From the NCBI GenBank assembly GCA_900539525.1, contig UQCM01000055.1, positions 1-17,588 on the forward strand: a stretch of 17,588 nucleotides of DNA, given 5' to 3'. The notes beneath the pieces were generated by a model that saw only the letters and a list, made by a program, of their open reading frames with translations, searched no databases and was not told the origin of the DNA. Positions 5,818 through 11,276 of the stretch are shown one piece after another (within the stretch, counting starts at the first letter, position 1; each line of letters opens with the position of its first letter). The position numbers were made by a program, and so were the translations under genes. The stretch comes from an uncultured Blautia sp. (lineage in GTDB: Bacteria; Bacillota; Clostridia; Lachnospirales; Lachnospiraceae).

Positions 5818-6837
5818 TTAGTTGTTGATCAGTTTATCCTCATCGCTCCAGCTGTAAAGCTTACGAACCTCTGCTCCTACGATCTCTGACGGATGCTCAG
5901 CAGCACGCTTTCTCATAGCTCTGAAGTGTGCCTGTCCACCTGCCGGTGACATATCCAGCAGGAAATCTTTTGCGAAAGTACCATCCTGAATATCAGAGAG
6001 AATCTTCTTCATAGTCTTCTTTGTCTCTTCTGTAATAATCTTCGGACCGGTAATATAATCACCATACTCTGCTGTATTGGAAATGGAATACCTCATTCCT
6101 GCAAATCCTGACTGATAGATCAGATCAACGATCAGCTTCATTTCATGAATACACTCAAAGTATGCATTTCTCGGGTCATAGCCTGCCTCTACCAGAGTCT
6201 CATATCCTGCCTGCATCAATGCACATACACCTCCGCAGAGAACAGCCTGCTCACCAAAAAGGTCTGTTTCTGTCTCTGTGCGGAATGTTGTCTCCAGCAC
6301 ACCTGCTCTTGCACCGCCGATTCCCAGTGCATACGCAAGCGCCAGATCCAGTGCTTTTCCAGATGCATCCTGCTCAACTGCAACCAGACATGGAACACCT
6401 TTTCCAACCTGGTACTCGCTTCTAACTGTATGACCCGGTCCTTTCGGTGCGATCATTGCAACATCTACAAATTTCGGAGGTACAATCTGTCCAAAATGAA
6501 TAGCGAAACCATGCGCAAACATCAGCATATTGCCCTCTTCCAGATTCGGTTCGATATCTTTCTTATACATAGCTGCCTGTTTTTCATCATTGATCAGAAT
6601 CATAATAATATCTGCTTTTTTTGCAGCCTCAGCTGCTGTATAAACCTCAAATCCCTGCTCTTCAGCTTTCTTCCAGGATCTACTTCCCTCATAAAGACCA
6701 ATAATTACATGGCATCCGGATTCCTTAAGATTCAATGCATGTGCATGTCCCTGACTTCCATATCCAATGATTGCAATCGTCTTACCTTCTAACAAAGAAA
6801 GGTTACAGTCTTCCTGATAATAAATTTTTGCTGCCAT
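5818..6837 (-). CDS. ilvC: Ketol-acid reductoisomerase, class I
   Basis: IlvC isomerises and reduces acetolactate or acetohydroxybutyrate to the dihydroxy acids that lead to Val, Leu and Ile, using NAD(P)H and Mg2+. The 339-aa length fits the short class I enzyme. Features are the Rossmann motif GYGSQG (25-30), the catalytic-region His in FAHGFAIHFG (about 107-116), APKGPG (130-135), metal ligands D192 and E196 in ETDLFGEQ, and E228/E232 in ECIHEMK. The cofactor-specificity loop after beta-2 reads GLYEGSRSW (47-55), without the usual Arg for the NADPH 2'-phosphate. The ATG at 6837 follows GGAGG. It is the second gene of an operon, 66 nt after ilvN, with a strong terminator downstream. Confidence 0.96.
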   Translation of the reverse strand: MAAKIYYQEDCNLSLLEGKTIAIIGYGSQGHAHALNLKESGCHVIIGLYEGSRSWKKAEEQGFEVYTAAEAAKKADIIMILINDEKQAAMYKKDIEPNLEEGNMLMFAHGFAIHFGQIVPPKFVDVAMIAPKGPGHTVRSEYQVGKGVPCLVAVEQDASGKALDLALAYALGIGGARAGVLETTFRTETETDLFGEQAVLCGGVCALMQAGYETLVEAGYDPRNAYFECIHEMKLIVDLIYQSGFAGMRYSISNTAEYGDYITGPKIITEETKKTMKKILSDIQDGTFAKDFLLDMSPAGGQAHFRAMRKRAAEHPSEIVGAEVRKLYSWSDEDKLINN

Positions 6838-6903
6838 TTTTATTTCCTCCAGATTTAATATATTTGTTAAAGGTTATAAAAAGCCTCTAGCGAACCTATG
6901 TAT

Positions 6904-7401
6904 TTAAAGATACCTTACGTCTTCGGCACCTCTTGAGAGTCCGGTAATCCCCGTACGTGCCAGTTCAAGGATCTCATAGCTGTCCAGAAGATTGAGAAAT
7001 GCTTCAATCTTTGACTGATTACCAGTCATCTCCACCGTGAGAGAATCCTTTCCCACATCAACAATATTGGCACGGAATATTTCTGCTATAGAAACAATAT
7101 CCTGACGCTCATGCGCATCTGCCCGAACCTTTACCAGAATAAGTTCACGGTTTACGCTCTCTCCGTCCCTTAATGTCTTGATATCTACTACATCAATCAG
7201 CTTTGCAAGCTGCTTTGTAATCTGATCCAGAATCAACTCATCCCCACGGACAACAACTGTCATTCTTGAATATCTGGGATCTGCCGTTTCACCAACTGTC
7301 AGACTGTCAATATTGTAACCGCGACGGCTGAAAAGTCCTGCCACACGGCTCAAAACACCTGATGTATTGTCAACTAACATAGATAATACTCGTCTTTTCA
7401 T
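6904..7401 (-). CDS. ilvN: Acetolactate synthase small (regulatory) subunit
   Basis: The 165-aa protein has the two-domain layout of the acetohydroxyacid synthase regulatory subunit. An N-terminal ACT domain (about 4-74: VDNTSGVLSRVAGLFSRRGY, NIDSLTVGETA) binds the feedback inhibitor valine, and a C-terminal domain (about 84-157) follows. It activates and confers end-product inhibition on the catalytic subunit IlvB, which is not encoded in this window. It could equally be named ilvH. The ATG at 7401 has GGAG about 14 nt upstream and a weaker AGG closer. It is the first gene of ilvN-ilvC, with a consensus promoter at 7529-7557 and a leader of about 120 nt that is largely a palindromic element. 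Confidence 0.93.
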   Translation of the reverse strand: MKRRVLSMLVDNTSGVLSRVAGLFSRRGYNIDSLTVGETADPRYSRMTVVVRGDELILDQITKQLAKLIDVVDIKTLRDGESVNRELILVKVRADAHERQDIVSIAEIFRANIVDVGKDSLTVEMTGNQSKIEAFLNLLDSYEILELARTGITGLSRGAEDVRYL

Positions 7402-7429
7402 ACAAAACCTGCTTTCTCCTACAAACTAC

Positions 7430-7516
7430 ATAACTATTCAGCACCTTCACAGTTACATGCAAAAATCTATTTAGCATCGCCGAAGCGATGGGATTTTAGC
7501 GTTGCTGAATAGTTAT
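7430..7516 (-). repeat. 87-bp palindromic element forming most of the ilvN leader
   Basis: Perfect 14-bp terminal inverted repeats, ATAACTATTCAGCA (7430-7443) and TGCTGAATAGTTAT (7503-7516), enclose a compact hairpin. In the mRNA sense this is CATCGC-TTCG-GCGATG (7490-7475), with a stable UUCG tetraloop, flanked by AAAATC/GATTTT complementarity. With the promoter at 7529-7557, transcription would start around 7522, so the element begins almost at +1 and ends 28 nt before the ilvN ATG. The termini and the AAAATC-then-hairpin order match the family seen at 1092-1248 and 17538-17588, although this copy is shorter. It could be an inserted MITE or a regulatory leader; sequence alone does not decide. 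Confidence 0.75.
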
Positions 7517-7528
7517 CAAACTATACAC

Positions 7529-7557
7529 ATTCTACCAACGATTCGTTTCTTTGTCAA
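7529..7557 (-). promoter_or_regulatory. Consensus promoter of ilvN-ilvC
   Basis: On the minus strand a perfect TTGACA (7557-7552), a 17-bp spacer and TAGAAT (7534-7529) make a near-consensus sigma-A promoter. It is about 128 bp upstream of the ilvN start codon. No obvious repressor operator such as a CodY box was identified by eye, and no T-box sequence occurs in the leader. Confidence 0.88.
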
Positions 7558-7607
7558 CCAAAAACTGCTTTAACATTGTAAAACTTTAAAACTTCATCGT
7601 GCACATT

Positions 7608-8036
7608 TCAGACATTATCACATTTGCTAACGCACTCTTTATAGCAATTATAGCAGTACTGGATAATATCCTTTCTGGTGATAATTCCGATAAAGATCTG
7701 ATTATCATCAATAACCGGTACAAAGTTCTGATTCATGGAGGTAAGAACAAGATCTTCCATATTACAATTTACATTGACCGGATCATTATACCATCGTCTC
7801 GGAATAGAACTAAGCGGAATCTCTTCTGCTTTCTGCAGATCCAGAAGGTATTTGTCCTTAATACTCCACAGAAAATCTCCCTCGGTAATCGTCCCCACAT
7901 AGCACCCTTCACGGCTGATGATCGGTATTGCGGTGTATCTGTGATATTCCATTTTCTCCAGTGCCTGACGTAGAGAATAATCTTCGTATAAATATGCAAC
8001 CTCACTTTTCGGCTTTAAAAAAAACAGTACATTCAT
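7608..8036 (-). CDS. CBS-domain pair protein (142 aa)
   Basis: The protein consists of little more than two CBS motifs. The first is about residues 9-65 (VAYLYEDYSLRQALEKMEYH, then AIPIISREGCYVGTITEGDF) and the second about 78-133 (DPVNVNCNMEDLVLTSM, FVPVIDDNQIFIGIITRKDI). Such Bateman modules bind adenine nucleotides and act as energy or ligand sensors. No attached enzyme or transporter domain is present, so the partner is unknown. The frame is open to 8114, but the ATG at 8036 has GAGGT 9 nt upstream and starts the protein at the usual point (MNVLFFLKPKSE). A consensus promoter lies at 8144-8172. It ends about 50 bp upstream of the ilvN promoter, with no clear terminator between. Confidence 0.85.
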   Translation of the reverse strand: MNVLFFLKPKSEVAYLYEDYSLRQALEKMEYHRYTAIPIISREGCYVGTITEGDFLWSIKDKYLLDLQKAEEIPLSSIPRRWYNDPVNVNCNMEDLVLTSMNQNFVPVIDDNQIFIGIITRKDIIQYCYNCYKECVSKCDNV

Positions 8037-8143
8037 ATTTATTATACCTCGCTGTATATCCATAATACTCCGTTTCCCGGTGTACTGAAACGTATGATCT
8101 TTTGCCCCCATCACGCTACGGAAGCCTGAATTATAACAAACTT

Positions 8144-8172
8144 ATTATACGGGAATGTCTCCTACACGTCAA
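8144..8172 (-). promoter_or_regulatory. Promoter of the CBS-domain gene
   Basis: On the minus strand TTGACG (8172-8167), a 17-bp spacer and a perfect TATAAT (8149-8144) precede the CBS gene. The predicted leader is about 100 nt. The promoter lies between the niaR stop codon and the CBS gene, which supports starting that protein at 8036 and separates it transcriptionally from niaR. Confidence 0.8.
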
Positions 8173-8199
8173 TGGATGCATCTGAAATTCACAAAGAAA

Positions 8200-8706
8200 T
8201 CAGGAAATCAGATACCCTTTCTTTTTCAGTTCTTTCTCTATCAGGTCCAGTTCTTCAACACATCCTGCTTCTATTGTATGACTATGATATCCTGAGGTCA
8301 GGTTTGTCAGCGGTTTTGCTTCTCCCCGTCCAATCTTTTCAAGAAAATCCCTGACATTTCGTCTTGAACGAATATCGAGAGTCGCTCTCAAACAACCGTA
8401 GACTCCATGTTCTATAAAAACATCCCGGATGATTCCCCCCATATCCACGATTGTATTCAGTTCATCCTCTATTTGTCCGTCTGTATGAAATACCTGAACT
8501 ACACGCGTAGGACGTACATACTCCCTGATGATATAACCACGATTTGTAGAAGATATTTCATGATTTCCTGCTCTTAAAAGAGCGATATCCTGAACGATAA
8601 CCTGACGGCTCACATGATATTTTTCCGCCAGCATCGCACCGGATACGGGGGTTTTTGCTTCCCTGATCGTACGTAAAATCTCTTCGCGTCTCTCCTCACC
8701 TGTCAT
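8200..8706 (-). CDS. niaR: Nicotinate-responsive transcriptional repressor NiaR
   Basis: The 168-aa protein joins an N-terminal helix-turn-helix (about 6-60, VSGAMLAEKYHVSRQVIVQD) to a C-terminal 3H domain (about 70-165). The metal- and ligand-binding residues of the 3H domain are visible: H74 and E82, H100, and H141/H143 in SGYHSH. These match the His/Glu/His/His site known from the Thermotoga homologue TM1602. NiaR represses NAD synthesis and niacin uptake genes when nicotinate is available. No such target lies in this window, so it probably acts in trans. The ATG at 8706 has AAGGA upstream. No promoter is evident between it and the LCP gene, so it may be read from the glgB-lcp transcript through the palindrome at 8734-8788. 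Confidence 0.92.
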   Translation of the reverse strand: MTGEERREEILRTIREAKTPVSGAMLAEKYHVSRQVIVQDIALLRAGNHEISSTNRGYIIREYVRPTRVVQVFHTDGQIEDELNTIVDMGGIIRDVFIEHGVYGCLRATLDIRSRRNVRDFLEKIGRGEAKPLTNLTSGYHSHTIEAGCVEELDLIEKELKKKGYLIS

Positions 8707-8733
8707 ACTCTCTGTATCCTTTCTCTGCTGATT

Positions 8734-8788
8734 CTTTCACATTGAAACAGGGCAGAAGCAACTCAAGCTTCTGCCCTGCATGTGAAAG
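8734..8788 (-). terminator. 55-bp near-perfect palindrome, probable terminator after the LCP gene
   Basis: An inner 11-bp stem, CAGGGCAGAAG (8748-8758) with CTTCTGCCCTG (8768-8778), is extended by an outer 9-bp stem, CTTTCACAT (8734-8742) with ATGTGAAAG (8780-8788). A small asymmetric bulge separates them. It starts 23 nt past the LCP stop codon and 28 nt before the niaR start. The T tract after the inner stem is weak (TTTCAATG) and the outer stem would compete with it. Partial termination, mRNA processing or a protein-binding palindrome remain possible. Confidence 0.6.
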
Positions 8789-8810
8789 CGGACATGCACA
8801 ATCCATAAAG

Positions 8811-9974
8811 CTACTCTTCGCCCTCGGTTTGTGTCCTGTTCTCCGACTGATTCTTTTTCTCAGAGGAAAGCTCATCTCCGCTGCTCTGATAGTTTTCACT
8901 GCTTGATGCTGTATCTTCCGAAAAGCCTGTTCGCTCAACGATATAATTACTGCGTTCAATGACATCCTGGGAAGGTGTGTACTCCTCATTTTCGAAAAGA
9001 AAGCTGTGAAGCTCGTCAACATTCTTTTCAAGAGTTACCGGAACCTCATCATCTCCGCCATCTGACCATGTCTTATGCCAGAACGGGAATCCTGTCGTTT
9101 CTCCGATCTTGTAGGAAAGCATACTCATACCCATAGACAAAATCTCGCTTTTGGAAATGCTCGTGCTGATCATCGGGAAGACATGATCCATGATCCGGTT
9201 CAGCGTAGCAATATCTGCCTTTTTTGCCTTTTCCACAATCTTTGCAATCACCTCTCTCTGGCGCAGCGTTCTCTTAAAATCATTTCCGGCTGTATATCGA
9301 ATCCGGCAGTATCCGGTAGCCTGCACACCGTTCATGAGATAGGTTCCTTCTCCCGGAAGATTTTCATAACTCTTTCCTGTCACCTTAGATGTCTCTACAC
9401 AATAATTGTTCAGGTGTACCACTTCTTCATCTGTAACTGTGATTTCAAGCCCGCCCAGTTCATCAATGATATCAACCAGTGCATTAAAATCGACCGTCAC
9501 ATAATCCTTGATTTCCATATCCAGATTCGTATTCAGCATACTGATCGCCCATTCCGGTCCACCATATGCATAAGCGGCATTCGCTTTTGAATACTTGTCC
9601 TCTCCGATATTCAGGTAGGTATCCCGATATACAGATACAAGTTTGACTTCTTTTGTATCATTATTGATACTTGCAATGATAATCGTATCTGTATTCGTGC
9701 GTTCCAGATTACCTTCACGGGAGTCTACACCAAAAAGTGCAATATTCATATATCCTTTCTGGACAACATCCGTTTCAACCGTTTTATTCACGATCACCTT
9801 CTCACTGTCCAGTTCCTTGATTTCAATCTTATTCAGCTTTGTTTCAAGCTGTATGTACACGAATGCAGCTCCACACACCAGCAGGAGCAGAATAATCTCT
9901 GTAAAAAAGAGTATCTTTCTCCTTCTGTATTTTTTATATGCAGCACTCTTTTTATCCACCTGTCTATTTCCCAT
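8811..9974 (-). CDS. LytR-CpsA-Psr (LCP) family cell-wall glycopolymer ligase (387 aa)
   Basis: A short basic cytoplasmic N-terminus is followed by one membrane segment (about 21-42) and an extracellular LCP domain (about 75-270). LCP enzymes transfer lipid-linked glycopolymers such as teichoic acid or capsule to peptidoglycan. Conserved charged residues that bind the polyprenyl pyrophosphate are present: D84 and R86 (GVDSRE), R92 and D96 (RTNTDT), R117 and D118 (SVYRDT), and R226, D232, R235 in the RIRYTAGNDFKRT region. The C-terminal 40 or so residues are Ser/Glu/Asn-rich and probably disordered. The ATG at 9974 follows AGAGG. It lies 16 nt after the CsoR-family gene and is the last gene of the glgB-mscS-CsoR-LCP run. 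Confidence 0.92.
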   Translation of the reverse strand: MGNRQVDKKSAAYKKYRRRKILFFTEIILLLLVCGAAFVYIQLETKLNKIEIKELDSEKVIVNKTVETDVVQKGYMNIALFGVDSREGNLERTNTDTIIIASINNDTKEVKLVSVYRDTYLNIGEDKYSKANAAYAYGGPEWAISMLNTNLDMEIKDYVTVDFNALVDIIDELGGLEITVTDEEVVHLNNYCVETSKVTGKSYENLPGEGTYLMNGVQATGYCRIRYTAGNDFKRTLRQREVIAKIVEKAKKADIATLNRIMDHVFPMISTSISKSEILSMGMSMLSYKIGETTGFPFWHKTWSDGGDDEVPVTLEKNVDELHSFLFENEEYTPSQDVIERSNYIVERTGFSEDTASSSENYQSSGDELSSEKKNQSENRTQTEGEE

Positions 9975-9990
9975 TATCTTACATATCCTC

Positions 9991-10359
9991 TTATTTTATA
10001 AATCGATCAATCGCCTTATTCAGCTCCTCGATTGCCTCTATGTCCCCTGTTTCCACTGCTTCCACCAGACAATGCTGAATGTGATCCTGCAGTATGACCT
10101 TGCCTGTATTGTTAATGGCTGCCTTCACTGCTGAAAGCTGTATCAGAACCTCACTGCAGTCCCGACCGCTTTCTACCATTTTTCTTATAGACTCCAGATG
10201 GCCGATGGCCCTGGATAAACGATTCAGTACTGCTTTGGTATTCTCATGAGTATGTGTATGTCCACCATGGGAATGCGGAAGCTCCTCATTGTCATGAGCA
10301 TGGATATGTGTATGCTCATACACACTGCCATCTTCTCTCACATGCTTATGCGGCTCCAT
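9991..10359 (-). CDS. CsoR/FrmR-family metal-sensing repressor with His-rich N-terminus (122 aa)
   Basis: The C-terminal 85 residues form the all-helical CsoR/FrmR (DUF156) domain, starting NTKAVLNRLSRAIGHLESIRK. The Cu(I)-sensor ligand pattern Cys-His-Cys is present: C68 (RDCSEVL), H93 and C97 (DHIQHC). The first 38 residues are an unusual extension with 11 His in HTH, HAH and HSHGGHTHTH clusters, likely to bind Ni, Co, Cu or Zn. By family it should be a DNA-binding repressor released by metal. No copper ATPase or other metal gene is in the window. AGGAGG for its ATG lies inside the last codons of mscS, 5 nt upstream of the start, so translation is coupled. The identity of the metal is uncertain. 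Confidence 0.9.
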   Translation of the reverse strand: MEPHKHVREDGSVYEHTHIHAHDNEELPHSHGGHTHTHENTKAVLNRLSRAIGHLESIRKMVESGRDCSEVLIQLSAVKAAINNTGKVILQDHIQHCLVEAVETGDIEAIEELNKAIDRFIK

Positions 10360-10364
10360 ATTTC

Positions 10365-11255
10365 CTACTCCTCCTTCGCCTGACGTACAGCAACCACCAT
10401 CTGCCGGTAGGGTATTTCTATTTCAGCCTCGTCAAGGGCATATTTGATCGACTCTGTGATTCTCCATTTAACCGCAAAATAATCATCCGGCCTCACCCAG
10501 ACTCTCCATCCAAGATCCACAGAGCTTTCACCAAGATTATTTACGAATACCTCCGTCGGCTCCGTTTTCAGAACACCTTCATCTGAACACAGTACTCTCT
10601 CAATAATCTCCTTTGCAGACCGGATATCCGCTTCATAGGAAATACCTACGATTTCCCGTATCTGCCTCTTTTCCTGCATGGAAATATTTGTAAGACTGGT
10701 ATTCGATAATACGCCATTCGGTACACTGACAGTCCGGTGATCCGGTGTCAGAAGATAAGTATAAAAGAGATCAATCTTTTCTACGGTTCCCTCATTTCCG
10801 TGTCCATCTTCTATAATATAATCACCGACTGTAAATGGTTTCATAATCAAAAGTATAAATCCTCCGGCAAGATTTGACAAGGACTCTTTTAAGGCAAATA
10901 CAATTCCTACTCCCATGGAACCCAGTAGAGCGGCAATTGACGCCTCTTTCACTCCCAGATAAGTGGCCAGCCCTGCCACAAGCACAATATAAAGCAGGGC
11001 TTTCACCAGAGAATCCATAAAATGGACAGATCCTTCCTCCATTTGTACCCGACGGAAGGAACGCTTCAGGATTTTTAAAAGAATGCTGATCACTTTCGAA
11101 CCAATAAAAAATATGATACCGGCGATTGCCAGCTTCAATCCAAAATCCAGAAGCGCCGGGATTTTCCCATTAAAGAAGGCAACGAACCGGTTCACCTCTT
11201 CTGCCTTTTCCTGTACGACCTTTACTACCTGTTCTCCAAGTTCCGTTTCCTTCAT
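10365..11255 (-). CDS. Small-conductance mechanosensitive channel (MscS family, 296 aa)
   Basis: MscS channels open under membrane tension to release solutes during osmotic downshock. Three membrane helices are visible at about 36-61, 82-101 and 105-140. The third is the Gly/Ala-rich pore helix (GSMGVGIVFALKESLSNLAG). The cytoplasmic beta domain follows (PFTVGDYI, then VPNGVLSN), and the usual C-terminal segment ends in IPYRQM. Length is near the E. coli prototype. The ATG at 11255 is preceded by GAGAGGTGAG. It sits 21 nt after glgB and 5 nt before the CsoR-family gene, with no terminator on either side, so it is part of one transcript. Confidence 0.94.
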   Translation of the reverse strand: MKETELGEQVVKVVQEKAEEVNRFVAFFNGKIPALLDFGLKLAIAGIIFFIGSKVISILLKILKRSFRRVQMEEGSVHFMDSLVKALLYIVLVAGLATYLGVKEASIAALLGSMGVGIVFALKESLSNLAGGFILLIMKPFTVGDYIIEDGHGNEGTVEKIDLFYTYLLTPDHRTVSVPNGVLSNTSLTNISMQEKRQIREIVGISYEADIRSAKEIIERVLCSDEGVLKTEPTEVFVNNLGESSVDLGWRVWVRPDDYFAVKWRITESIKYALDEAEIEIPYRQMVVAVRQAKEE

Positions 11256-11276
11256 TCCTCACCTCTCGTTGTTTTA

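Noticed and set aside
6145..6792. Long plus-strand open frame antisense to ilvC
   Set aside because: It is a mirror of a highly conserved coding gene, rich in Cys and Ser as expected from reverse reading, with no start signals.
7402..7528. T-box riboswitch in the ilvN leader
   Set aside because: No AGGGTGG-type T-box sequence and no specifier-loop architecture; the leader is dominated by the terminal inverted repeats and too short.
8037..8114. 26-residue N-terminal extension of the CBS protein
   Set aside because: The internal ATG at 8036 has GAGGT at proper distance and matches the usual start of the two-CBS proteins; the extension lies in the predicted leader.
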